15,118 nucleotides of DNA from contig DMMB01000020.1 in NCBI GenBank assembly GCA_003453215.1, forward strand, positions 4,022 to 19,139, in the 5' to 3' direction. The position numbers were made by a program, and so were the translations under genes. The notes beneath the pieces were generated by a model. That model was not told the DNA's origin and ran no database searches. It saw nothing but the letters and a program-made list of their open reading frames with translations. Below, piece by piece: positions 1 through 6,965 of this stretch (within the stretch, counting starts at the first letter, position 1; each line of letters starts with the position of its first letter). This stretch comes from Oscillospiraceae bacterium. GTDB lineage: Bacteria > Bacillota > Clostridia > Oscillospirales > Ruminococcaceae.

Positions 1-12
1 GGCTTTGCCGCC

Positions 13-25
13 GGGGCTGCGCCCC
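13..25. repeat. Small GC hairpin at window edge
   Basis: GGGGC and GCCCC arms flank a TGC loop, just downstream of the trmK stop codon. There is no T-run, so it is not a convincing terminator. The TGC loop recurs in hairpins of the 7709-7781 array, suggesting a common type of intergenic stem-loop. The rest of bases 1-52 shows no gene. Confidence 0.4.
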
Positions 26-52
26 AGTTTGGCTTCCGCAGAAATTATAGGA

Positions 53-730
53 TTAACGCAGCGCCAGCAGCAGATGGGTGGCTTTGGCCAGTTCCTCGTC
101 CCGTTCGGGGCTGGGCTTTGCTTCCACCAGCCCAGTAATGCGCCGCTGCAGACGGCCCAGAACCTGTTCCCGGTATTCGGCCGCCAGCGGGTCGCCGGTA
201 AAATCCAGCGCCCCATAATAAAGCGCAGCGGGGGTTTCTTCGGTGGAGCAGCCGGTGTACTGGACCCGCAGCACCGTATACAGCTTGCCATGGGCCCGGC
301 AGCAGCGTTCCTCCTGCAGGGTAAAGCGGTGCTGGTATAGCCACTGCCGCAGATGCACCGGACGGGTCATGGGCTGCAGCAGGTAGGTTATGGCGGGGTT
401 TTCGGTATAATCCCAGCGGGAAAGAATATCGGAGATGAGCTCCCCGCCCATGCCGGCAATCACAACGGCATCCACCCCGATGGGCGCAATGCCCTGGAGT
501 CCATTGGTCAGGCGGCACTCGCTCTGGGCCAGCAGCCCGCGGCGGGTCAGTTCCTGCCGGGCCTTTTCCAGCGGCATGGGGTTGATATCGGCAGCAATGC
601 CATAGTCGCAGCGGCCGCTTTCCAGCAGGGCGGCAATCAGCAGTCCGTGGTCGCAGCCAATATCGGCCACCGCGCGGCAGCGGGGGGTCATGGCGGCTAT
701 GGTACCAAGCCTTGCATCCAGATGTTCCAT
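53..730 (-). CDS. trmK: tRNA (adenine(22)-N1)-methyltransferase TrmK
   Basis: This 225-residue cytosolic enzyme is predicted to use S-adenosylmethionine to methylate N1 of adenine 22 in the tRNA D-arm region. The SAM-binding motif ADIGCDHGLL lies at about residues 22-31, an acidic ADINP loop at 47-51, GMGGELI at 93-99 and the family-typical LLQPM at 117-121. Length and order match TrmK (COG2384). The ATG at 730 is chosen because AGGAGG sits 6 nt upstream; an in-frame ATG at 781 would add 17 residues, lacks a good ribosome site and would start inside the promoter. In many Firmicutes trmK is followed by a Nif3/YqfO-family gene, which would fall beyond the window edge. It diverges from the ABC-transporter operon. 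Confidence 0.93.
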   Translation of the reverse strand: MEHLDARLGTIAAMTPRCRAVADIGCDHGLLIAALLESGRCDYGIAADINPMPLEKARQELTRRGLLAQSECRLTNGLQGIAPIGVDAVVIAGMGGELISDILSRWDYTENPAITYLLQPMTRPVHLRQWLYQHRFTLQEERCCRAHGKLYTVLRVQYTGCSTEETPAALYYGALDFTGDPLAAEYREQVLGRLQRRITGLVEAKPSPERDEELAKATHLLLALR

Positions 731-771
731 GGGGAACCTCCTTGGAAATTTTTGTTTTAATCCAATACTAT

Positions 772-800
772 AGCATACCAATTTTCCGGGCTGCCGTCAA
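772..800 (-). promoter_or_regulatory. Promoter of trmK
   Basis: Read on the minus strand, TTGACG (795-800) and TATGCT (772-777) are separated by 17 nt. TG one base before the -10 box gives an extended -10. Transcription would start near 765, leaving a short leader before the ATG at 730. It lies back-to-back with the plus-strand promoter at 836-864, with 35 bp between the two -35 boxes. Confidence 0.7.
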
Positions 801-835
801 TGGAGATCCCCGATACAGTATTTACGGAATGTTCA

Positions 836-864
836 TTGACAGGGGAGAGGGGGTATGCTAAGAT
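836..864 (+). promoter_or_regulatory. Strong sigma-A-type promoter of the coiled-coil/deacetylase/ABC operon
   Basis: A perfect TTGACA (836-841) is followed by a 17-nt spacer and TAAGAT (859-864), with an extended -10 TG at 856-857. The predicted start is near 871, giving a leader of about 73 nt before the ATG at 944. A dyad begins exactly at the predicted start, so regulation by a repressor is likely. Confidence 0.8.
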
Positions 865-870
865 AAAACC

Positions 871-898
871 GTACTATCTGTACTAATACAGTTAGCAC
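871..898. promoter_or_regulatory. Imperfect 28-nt dyad, candidate operator
   Basis: The left arm GTACTATCTGTA (871-882) and right arm TACAGTTAGCAC (887-898) pair at 10 of 12 positions around a CTAA centre. Outer half-sites read GTACTA and TAGCAC, inner ones CTGTA and TACAG. The dyad covers the predicted +1 region. The operon it precedes encodes a GntR/YtrA-type regulator, and such regulators usually bind a palindrome in their own promoter, so autorepression is the simplest reading. It could also fold as an mRNA hairpin. Confidence 0.6.
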
Positions 899-943
899 AG
901 AAAAACAGAGAGAAAATAAAAAAGAAAGGAAGGCCAAAGAAAG

Positions 944-1213
944 ATGAAACGCACGATAATGGCGGTGTTGCTGGTGCTGGCCATTGCGGCAGTGGGTTAC
1001 TGGGGCGCGGCCGGCTGGCAGAACCAGAACCGGGAATGGCACCGGATGCAGGCAGCCTGCGAAGAAACCAAGAGAGAAAACCAAAATTTGCAGGAACAGA
1101 AAACCGCGCTGGAAAAAGAACTGGCCGCACTGGAACAGCAGAACGGCGACGCCAATGAAACACTGCAAAGCTGGAAAAGCTGGAAAGAGGAATTGGAAAA
1201 GGCCATCGGCTAA
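944..1213 (+). CDS. Small membrane-anchored coiled-coil protein
   Basis: This 89-residue protein is not assigned to a named family. It has a short basic N-terminus, one hydrophobic segment at about residues 5-22 with no lipobox cysteine, and a highly charged, Glu/Gln/Lys-rich helix at about 35-85 with coiled-coil character. It probably sits in the membrane with the coil outside, an architecture resembling FtsL/DivIC-type proteins, but no sequence signature supports that name. An AAGGAAGG ribosome site lies about 10 nt before the ATG. It is the first gene after the strong promoter, and the deacetylase begins 15 nt after its stop. The next protein also has a membrane anchor plus coiled coil, so the two may associate. 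Confidence 0.75.
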   Translation: MKRTIMAVLLVLAIAAVGYWGAAGWQNQNREWHRMQAACEETKRENQNLQEQKTALEKELAALEQQNGDANETLQSWKSWKEELEKAIG

Positions 1214-1228
1214 AAGAGAGGAAAAACC

Positions 1229-2131
1229 ATGACGGAAACAAGGACAAAGAAAAGTTCCCTGCTGCCGGTACTTATTACCATGCTGATGATAACAAGCGCG
1301 GTGGCAGTGGGGGTAAGGATGACCACCCCGGGGGAGGATAAGCTGCAGGCCATGCAGGAAGAATGGCAGACCCTGACGGCCGAAAAGGAAGCCCTGACGG
1401 GAGAAATCCAGGGGCTAAAGGCCGCGGTGGCGGAGCAAAAGGATCTGCCGCAGGCCATCCAGCGGCAAAAGGAAGAGGGCTTCCGACAGTTGGGAGAACT
1501 GGAACAGAAAATAAAGGCCGGGGAAAGCACGCAAAAAATTGCTTACCTCACCTTTGATGACGGGCCATATGATAATACCACCGAGGCGATTCTGGATGTT
1601 TTAAAGGAAAAGGGAGTGCACGCCACCTTTTTCCTGCGGCACCGGCCCGATCACGTAGCGCAGATCCGGCGGGAAATCCGGGAGGGACACACGCTGGCCA
1701 ACCACAGCTATTCCCACAAGATCAAGGCGGTGTACCAAAGCGCCGATAGCTGCATCCGGGAAATCCGCGACCAGCAGGAGTGGCTGACTGAAACGGTGGG
1801 CGTTACGCCGCAGATTTACCGGTTCCCCGGGGGCAGTCCTACCGCCGGGAGCAAAAAACAGGCCATTGCGGCGGCGCTGGCGGCCGATGGCCTGGGCTAT
1901 GTGGACTGGAACTGTGCCACCGGCGATGGTTTGCCGGGGGCGCTGACCACCGAAAAGGCCTATCAAAATGCGATTGGCTCGGTGGGGGAACAAAAAATAG
2001 TGGTGATGCTGATGCATGATTACAGCACCGCCACGCTGGAGGCTTTGCCGGAGATTATTGATACCCTGAAAGCGGAGGGCTACCTCTTGATGCCGCTCTT
2101 CCGGGAAAGTGTGATGATTCGTTCGGCGTAA
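1229..2131 (+). CDS. Membrane-anchored polysaccharide deacetylase (NodB-fold, CE4)
   Basis: This 300-residue protein is predicted to remove acetyl groups from N-acetylated sugars of peptidoglycan or another surface glycan. An N-terminal transmembrane anchor (about 11-29) is followed by a charged coiled-coil linker (36-98) and a CE4/NodB domain (about 103-295). Catalytic motifs are present: TFDDGP (108-113; D110 likely base, D111 metal ligand), HSYSH (H159 and H163, metal ligands), RFPGG (198-202), the DWN segment (226-228) and LMHD (H263). The ATG at 1229 has AGAGAGG 7 nt upstream. It lies between the coiled-coil gene and the regulator in one operon, so its expression probably responds to the same signal as the ABC transporter. 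Substrate (GlcNAc or MurNAc) cannot be told from sequence. Confidence 0.9.
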   Translation: MTETRTKKSSLLPVLITMLMITSAVAVGVRMTTPGEDKLQAMQEEWQTLTAEKEALTGEIQGLKAAVAEQKDLPQAIQRQKEEGFRQLGELEQKIKAGESTQKIAYLTFDDGPYDNTTEAILDVLKEKGVHATFFLRHRPDHVAQIRREIREGHTLANHSYSHKIKAVYQSADSCIREIRDQQEWLTETVGVTPQIYRFPGGSPTAGSKKQAIAAALAADGLGYVDWNCATGDGLPGALTTEKAYQNAIGSVGEQKIVVMLMHDYSTATLEALPEIIDTLKAEGYLLMPLFRESVMIRSA

Positions 2132-2147
2132 GCCATACCAAGATGTG

Positions 2148-2166
2148 CTGCCCCATCGGGGGGCAG
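2148..2166 (+). other. Intra-operon hairpin before the GntR gene
   Basis: CTGCCCC (2148-2154) and GGGGCAG (2160-2166) can form a 7-bp stem with a 5-nt loop, 14 nt after the deacetylase stop. No T-run follows, so it is not an intrinsic terminator. It could be an RNA-processing or stability element that sets different levels for genes before and after it. Confidence 0.45.
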
Positions 2167-2212
2167 GCGCAGCCAAAGGAACCAAACCAATGCCAGGGAG
2201 GAAGTGACAGCG

Positions 2213-2587
2213 ATGATCCAACTGGATCCCACCAGCCGGACGCCGGTTTATCTACAGATCAAGGAACAGATCACCGAGCTGATCGTCATGGGAGTATTCC
2301 TGCCGGAAAGCCGGCTGCCCAGCGTGCGCGCACTGGCGACCGAAACAGGCCTGAACCCCAATACGGTGCAAAAGGCCTATCAGGAGCTGGAAAGCGAGGG
2401 CGTGATTTACACTGTGGGCGGCAAAGGCTGCTTTGTAGGCGGCCGGGAAAATGCCGCCGAAGCCAACCGCGAACGGGCCGAAAACGAACTGCAGGAAGCG
2501 CTGCGGCAGGCCCGGCTGGCGGGGGTAAACCGCCGCGCGGCGCAAACGCTGCTGGAGCAATGCTACGGAGGTGAGGAGAAATGCTGA
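2213..2587 (+). CDS. GntR-family transcriptional regulator, YtrA subfamily
   Basis: This 124-residue protein carries an N-terminal winged helix-turn-helix (about residues 1-75). The pattern from TPVYLQIKEQI through LPSVRALA to LNPNTVQKAYQELE is typical of GntR domains. Only about 50 residues, a helical dimerisation tail, follow, which fits the short YtrA subfamily rather than the FadR, HutC or MocR types with large effector domains. An upstream in-frame GTG at 2204 is only 2 nt from the GGAGG, so the ATG at 2213 is preferred. Its last 7 nt overlap the ABC ATPase gene. YtrA-type regulators typically repress their own ABC operon in response to cell-wall antibiotics or envelope stress. Here the regulator is the third gene rather than the usual first; the dyad at 871-898 is its best candidate target. 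Confidence 0.9.
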   Translation: MIQLDPTSRTPVYLQIKEQITELIVMGVFLPESRLPSVRALATETGLNPNTVQKAYQELESEGVIYTVGGKGCFVGGRENAAEANRERAENELQEALRQARLAGVNRRAAQTLLEQCYGGEEKC

Positions 2588-3477
2588 AAGCGGAAAACCT
2601 GGTGAAACGGTTTGAAGAGAAAACCGCGCTGGATGGCCTGAATACCGAGATCCGGCGGGAGTGTATTTACGGGCTGGTGGGGCCCAATGGCAGCGGCAAA
2701 TCCACGCTGATGCGGCTGATGTGCGGGGTATACCGCCCCGATGGCGGCCGCATCACCCTGGAAGGCGAAGATATTTTCGAAAACATCGCGGCCAAGGACC
2801 GCATTTTGTACCTGAGCGACGACCTGTATTTCCCGCCCAAAAGTACAGTAGAAGATCTGGCAAATTTCTACCGGGGGCTGTATTCCAGCTTTTCTATGGA
2901 AACGTACCGGAAACTGTGCGGGTGCTTCCCGCTGGAGGTAAAAAAGCCGCTTAGTACCTTCAGCAAGGGAATGCGGCGGCAGGCGGCGCTTTTGGCGGCG
3001 CTGTGCTGCCATGCCGATTACCTGCTGCTGGATGAGGCCTTTGATGGCCTGGACCCGGTGATACGGCTGATGGTAAAAAAGCTGATTGCCGAAGAGATAG
3101 CGGAACGCGGCACAACGGTGGTCATCAGCAGCCACAACCTGCGGGAATTGGAGGATCTGTGCGATCAGATCGGGCTGCTATCCGCCGGGCGGCTGTTGTT
3201 CGAAAAAGATTTGGATGCCCTGAAGCTGGGCTTCTGCCGGGTGCAGGCGGCCTATGACCATCCGGTGGATTGGGAGGCGACGGGGCTGATGATTCTGGAT
3301 AAAAAAGAGCGCGGAAAGCTGGTGAGCCTGCTGGTGCGGGGCACTGCGGAAGCCACCCTGGCCGCGCTGGAGGCGCAGCGGCCGCTCTTTGCGGAAGCGC
3401 TGCCCATGACACTGGAGGAAGTATTCATTGGAGAAATGGAGGCGGTCGGCTATGATTACAGCAACATCCTCTCCTGA
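2581..3477 (+). CDS. ABC transporter ATP-binding protein (YtrB/BcrA-like)
   Basis: This 298-residue cytoplasmic nucleotide-binding subunit energises the permease encoded next. Walker A GPNGSGKST is at residues 34-42, the ABC signature appears in the variant form FSKGM (127-131), Walker B LLLDEAFDGLDP at 148-159 and the H-loop histidine at 185 in SSHN. The usual Q-loop region reads YLSDDLYFPP (77-86), a variant common in this subfamily. The C-terminal 80 residues are an accessory region. The ATG overlaps the regulator stop by 7 nt, with GGAGG upstream, and its 3' end overlaps the permease gene by 26 nt, so the three are translationally coupled. The transported substrate is unknown. Confidence 0.93.
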   Translation: MLKAENLVKRFEEKTALDGLNTEIRRECIYGLVGPNGSGKSTLMRLMCGVYRPDGGRITLEGEDIFENIAAKDRILYLSDDLYFPPKSTVEDLANFYRGLYSSFSMETYRKLCGCFPLEVKKPLSTFSKGMRRQAALLAALCCHADYLLLDEAFDGLDPVIRLMVKKLIAEEIAERGTTVVISSHNLRELEDLCDQIGLLSAGRLLFEKDLDALKLGFCRVQAAYDHPVDWEATGLMILDKKERGKLVSLLVRGTAEATLAALEAQRPLFAEALPMTLEEVFIGEMEAVGYDYSNILS

Positions 3478-5695
3478 CCGCTTTGGCAGCCTGCTGCGGG
3501 GGCTGCTGCGGAAAAATATCCCCAATATGGTGTATTTGGCGCTCATTGGGTTCATTGGTATCCCGCTGCCGTACCTGCTGGCCATGTTCCGCCGGTGGCA
3601 GGAAAACGGCCAGTGGGTCTATGAGAGTATCGATACGGTTGACCGGGGCGGGCTGTATGCGGGCCTGGCGGTAGGGACGGTGTGCCTGCTGTGGCTGGCC
3701 GGCAGCTTTATTCTGGCGCTCAGCGGGGTGGGCTATATGCACAATCGCCGCGCGGTGGATCTTTACCACAGCCTGCCGGTGACCCGCGGGCAGCTGCTGC
3801 TGGGCCATGTGCTGGCCAATTTTTTAACCGTGGCACTGCCCATGACCGCCAATACCCTGCTGACCGCGGTTTTGGCAGCCATTCGGCATGGCATGACGCC
3901 GGATCGGGCGGAGTTCCGCCTGGGGGCCATTGCATTGGATTTGCTGGGGTGGTACATTACCGCCTTTGCGATTATTGTAGTAACCTACCTGGCGGCCACG
4001 CAGGTGGGTTCCACCTTCGATACATTTTTGTTTTCCGGGGTGTTCCTGGCGGCGCTGCCGGTGCTGTGCCTCACCCATTCGGTGATGTGCCAAAGCTACC
4101 TGGTGGGCTGGAACTATGAGATGAAGTGGCAGATTTTCTGCATCCTGACGCCGGTTCTTACCATGATTGGCAGCTATACAACCTTTGGCGAATGGCTGTA
4201 TGCCGCCATGGCCATCTGGCTGGCGGCCGGGGTTCTGCTGCTGTGGGCTGCGGTGCGGCTGTATGCCCACCGCCCCAGCGAGCGGGCCGAAAGCCACTGC
4301 CGGGAGGGTCTGGCAGCCGGCGTATTCCGCTTTGTGGCCACCTTTGTGGGAGGTCTGGGCTTTGCGACGTTGTTCGGGTTTATTTCCGGTGCGAACAGCA
4401 AAGGGCTTCTGCTGCTGTGGACGGCGGTTTTTGCCCTGGCGGTCTATTTCTTTGTGGAGCTTGTTTTGGGCCGCGGCTTTAAGGGCATGAAGCGCCGAAG
4501 CATTGTGATGGGTGTGGCCATGACAGCCGTAACGGTGCTGTATGCCGGGATCATCTTTACCGGCGGATTGGGATTTGAAGAACGAGTGCCCGCGGCCGAA
4601 CGGCTGGCCAGTGTGACGCTGGATTACCGCGGGCGGTACGGCGAGGTTGCCCTGAATGACGCCGAACAGCCGCATGGCTACGAGGAAGAAAATCATATCA
4701 TCTATTACTCTTACCATAATGTTAAGGATGTGACGCTGCGCGGGCCCGAAGCACTGAAAGCCGCTACGGAGCTGCACCGCCTGCTGACCGAAAGCGGCCG
4801 GAGCGAAAGGAGCAGCAGCGAAAACTACATGGGCCGCATCCAGCTGAAATACACCTATAATGACGGCCGGGTGACAAAGCGGAGCTACTATGCCTATGGA
4901 GAGGAAGCCCTGCTGGCCGCCTATGCCGCGCTGGAGGATACCCCCGAATTCCAGAGCCGCACCAACCCGCTGTACTACTGGATTGCAGAGGAAAACCCCT
5001 ATAAGGAGATAGACCTGTGCGATGTGACCGGGCTGAAAGATATCGCCCTGACCGAGGCCGATTATGATATAGCGGCGCTGGTGGCGGCCCTGCGGCAGGA
5101 TGTTTTGACCGAAAAGACGATGGATTATTACAATCCGGAAAGAAGGACGGTTTGTTATCTCTATCTGGAAAGCGAGCTGGATGAAAAGTACAGCCGCCAG
5201 CTGGCCGATAAGGACTTTTACAGCAGCTTTACCGTACCGGTGGGCGAGAGCTACACCCATACGCTGGAACTCCTGAAGGACTGGGGGCTGGAAGACTATC
5301 TGGTCCCCGCCGAATGGGACAGCGTAGCGGTGACGGCCTGGGGCTGCGAGATAGCGAGTACCGGTCAGATTATCCTTCCGCAGTGGTACGGCGTAGAAAC
5401 CGAGATTTTTTATCAGGCGGAGTATTATGACGGCCTCCTGCTGAACCGGGAGGAAGCCGAGCCGCTGCTGGCACTCTCCACCTGGACCCACCCCAATACC
5501 GGCAATGATGACTGCCTGTATCTCAGTGTGGTGCAAACGGCGCCGGATGGCACCCGAACCTACGGCTTGCCGAAATTCCTGTCGCTGGAAGTGGCCCGGA
5601 CCCAACCGCGGCTGAAGGAATACATTGCGGATCAATACGGCAGCGGAATGCTGCTGCCCGCCACCGAAGAGGTGGAACTGCTGCAGGCCAAATAA
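3452..5695 (+). CDS. Large ABC-2-type permease with C-terminal extracytoplasmic region
   Basis: This 747-residue membrane protein is the partner of the preceding ATPase. About ten hydrophobic segments fall in residues 25-375 (roughly 25-46, 70-92, 114-141, 160-184, 193-210, 230-246, 250-272, 290-313, 320-345, 353-375). The cytoplasmic motif RRAVDLYHSLPVTR after the second segment is characteristic of YtrC/YtrD-like permeases. Residues from about 380 to 747 are hydrophilic, rich in Tyr, Glu and Asp and without further membrane helices; they probably fold on the outer face. I recall a DUF6449 region in related permeases but could not check it. The ATG at 3452 has GGAGG 9 nt upstream; a TTG at 3428 also has a plausible ribosome site and would add 8 residues. 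The gene overlaps the ATPase by 26 nt and ends 23 nt before a terminator. Confidence 0.88.
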   Translation: MITATSSPDRFGSLLRGLLRKNIPNMVYLALIGFIGIPLPYLLAMFRRWQENGQWVYESIDTVDRGGLYAGLAVGTVCLLWLAGSFILALSGVGYMHNRRAVDLYHSLPVTRGQLLLGHVLANFLTVALPMTANTLLTAVLAAIRHGMTPDRAEFRLGAIALDLLGWYITAFAIIVVTYLAATQVGSTFDTFLFSGVFLAALPVLCLTHSVMCQSYLVGWNYEMKWQIFCILTPVLTMIGSYTTFGEWLYAAMAIWLAAGVLLLWAAVRLYAHRPSERAESHCREGLAAGVFRFVATFVGGLGFATLFGFISGANSKGLLLLWTAVFALAVYFFVELVLGRGFKGMKRRSIVMGVAMTAVTVLYAGIIFTGGLGFEERVPAAERLASVTLDYRGRYGEVALNDAEQPHGYEEENHIIYYSYHNVKDVTLRGPEALKAATELHRLLTESGRSERSSSENYMGRIQLKYTYNDGRVTKRSYYAYGEEALLAAYAALEDTPEFQSRTNPLYYWIAEENPYKEIDLCDVTGLKDIALTEADYDIAALVAALRQDVLTEKTMDYYNPERRTVCYLYLESELDEKYSRQLADKDFYSSFTVPVGESYTHTLELLKDWGLEDYLVPAEWDSVAVTAWGCEIASTGQIILPQWYGVETEIFYQAEYYDGLLLNREEAEPLLALSTWTHPNTGNDDCLYLSVVQTAPDGTRTYGLPKFLSLEVARTQPRLKEYIADQYGSGMLLPATEEVELLQAK

Positions 5696-5718
5696 TGCTC
5701 ATCGCATGGAGAAAAAGA

Positions 5719-5744
5719 ACCCCCTGCCCAAGATGGCAGGGGGT
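5719..5744. terminator. Bidirectional terminator between convergent genes
   Basis: Arms ACCCCCTGCC (5719-5728) and GGCAGGGGGT (5735-5744) form a perfect 10-bp stem with a 6-nt loop. On the plus strand it is followed by ATTTCT; on the minus strand by a better TTCTTTTTCTCC tract. It probably ends both the ABC operon and the antiporter transcript. Confidence 0.88.
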
Positions 5745-5767
5745 ATTTCTGTAAGGGGGGCAGAAAT

Positions 5768-6805
5768 TTATGCGGCAACGCCAAAGAGGGCCAGGTAACG
5801 GCCCAGTCCCGTTGTAACCACAATGAGATAGGCAATGTAAATGAGGAGCATGAGCACTCCCTGCCAGCGGTGGAACCGGCGGCTGATGATGGTGGGGACG
5901 GCTGCAATGAGCGAAACCAGAATGGCCACCGGGAAATCCAGGTAGATGTTCTGGGCGGAAACCGGCAGCTGGCCGCCGTACACAATGGAACAGATGGCCA
6001 AAATCAGGGTGGTATCGATGACATTGGCGCCGATGACGTTGCCCACCGACATGGCCGATTGCTTTTTGATAATGGAGGTAATGGCTGTGGCCAGTTCCGG
6101 CAGGGAAGTGCCAATGGCAACAATGGTTACGCCAATGATGGCCTCCGAAACGCCCCAGGAGGTGGCAATGGCGCTGCCGTTATTCACCAGCAGCTGGGAG
6201 CCGACCACAATACCGGCGGCACCGCCCACGACGCGCAGGATATTGGCGGCAATGGATTTTTTATCGACCGCAGGGGTTTCTTCCGCTTCTCCCTCTTCGC
6301 TATCCTTGGCGGAGCGAATGTTTTCCACAATGTACAAAGCAAAGATGAGCAGCAGCACCAGGGCCCCGATCATCGAGAAGGAACCGCTGAGCGAAAAGGC
6401 AAAAAGCGCAGCTACGGCAGCCAGCAGCAGGGCAGCTTTGGGGGCAAAGTCTTTGCGCTTAACGGCAATGGGCATAAAAATAATGCTGATGGCCAAAATC
6501 ATGGCGGTATTGCAGATGACCGAACCGATGCCGTTGCCGATGGCCATGCCGACCTTATCCTGCGAAGCGGCAATGTAATCGCCCACGCCGGAAACCAGAA
6601 TTTTGTGGCCATCTATGGCGGCAATGGTGGAAACGATGATCTCCGGCAGGGTGGTGGCTACGCTAATGATGGTAGCGCCGATGATAAATTTGGGGATTTT
6701 GGTCACTTCGGCCACCCATACTGCGCCGTCTACAAACCAATCGCCGCCTTTTACAATGAGCACCACGCCCACGATAAACAGCAGGTACATCAGGAAAGTT
6801 TCCAT
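5768..6805 (-). CDS. CaCA-family cation/proton (or sodium) antiporter, probably manganese/calcium efflux
   Basis: This 345-residue inner-membrane exchanger is mostly hydrophobic, with two inverted alpha repeats. Repeat 1 has ATTLPE (50-55) and GNGIGS (90-95); repeat 2 has IGTSLPE (231-237) and GNVIGAN (255-261). A charged cytoplasmic linker (about 164-184, rich in Glu) separates the halves. The distance from PE to GN is about 16 residues longer in repeat 1 than in repeat 2, an apparent insertion with Asp/Lys/Gly. The ATG at 6805 has AAGGAG 7 nt upstream; a start at 6889 would lie inside the riboswitch and is rejected. A yybP-ykoY element in its leader indicates induction by manganese, so Mn(II) export is the inferred role; the family also exports calcium. 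It is monocistronic with its own promoter and a shared terminator. Confidence 0.9.
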   Translation of the reverse strand: METFLMYLLFIVGVVLIVKGGDWFVDGAVWVAEVTKIPKFIIGATIISVATTLPEIIVSTIAAIDGHKILVSGVGDYIAASQDKVGMAIGNGIGSVICNTAMILAISIIFMPIAVKRKDFAPKAALLLAAVAALFAFSLSGSFSMIGALVLLLIFALYIVENIRSAKDSEEGEAEETPAVDKKSIAANILRVVGGAAGIVVGSQLLVNNGSAIATSWGVSEAIIGVTIVAIGTSLPELATAITSIIKKQSAMSVGNVIGANVIDTTLILAICSIVYGGQLPVSAQNIYLDFPVAILVSLIAAVPTIISRRFHRWQGVLMLLIYIAYLIVVTTGLGRYLALFGVAA

Positions 6806-6840
6806 ACACATTCTCCTTGTCTTTTCTTGCTTCCGGACAT

Positions 6841-6882
6841 AAAAAAAGACTGCATGCACAATGCCCGGATCGTACATGAGTC
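6841..6882 (-). terminator. Riboswitch-controlled intrinsic terminator
   Basis: On the minus strand GACTCATG (6882-6875) pairs with CATGCAGTC (6856-6848, one bulged C) and is followed by seven T (6847-6841). The 5' arm contains the whole CTCAT strand that closes aptamer helix P1, so the terminator and the ligand-bound aptamer exclude each other. This predicts readthrough (ON) when the metal stabilises P1. Confidence 0.8.
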
Positions 6883-6957
6883 TCATCAATTAAGATATGC
6901 CAGGCAGTTGGCCAGTATGTTGACATATCGCGCGCAGGGCGCCAATTACTCCCTCAT
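6876..6957 (-). promoter_or_regulatory. yybP-ykoY (manganese) riboswitch aptamer
   Basis: On the minus strand, P1 is formed by ATGAG (6957-6953) and CTCAT (6880-6876). The element has the conserved GGAGTA just inside the 5' P1 arm, a GCGC/GCGC hairpin, a GATATG/CATATC helix enclosing GTCAACATACTGGCC and CTGCCTGGC, and TGAGA just before the 3' P1 arm. These match, from memory, the yybP-ykoY consensus, which senses Mn(II) and controls metal exporters including CaCA-type genes. It lies about 70 nt upstream of the antiporter start codon, followed by a switchable terminator. At about 82 nt it is compact for the class. Confidence 0.85.
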
Positions 6958-6965
6958 TTCGTTGC

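Noticed and set aside
3824..5635. 603-codon open frame antisense to the ABC permease
   Set aside because: It is a Gly/Gln/His/Arg-rich composition artefact opposite a well-supported membrane protein, with no ribosome site seen.
6806..6926. Upstream in-frame start of the antiporter at 6889 and a short frame starting at 6926
   Set aside because: These starts lie inside the yybP-ykoY aptamer and its terminator; the ATG at 6805 has a good AAGGAG site.
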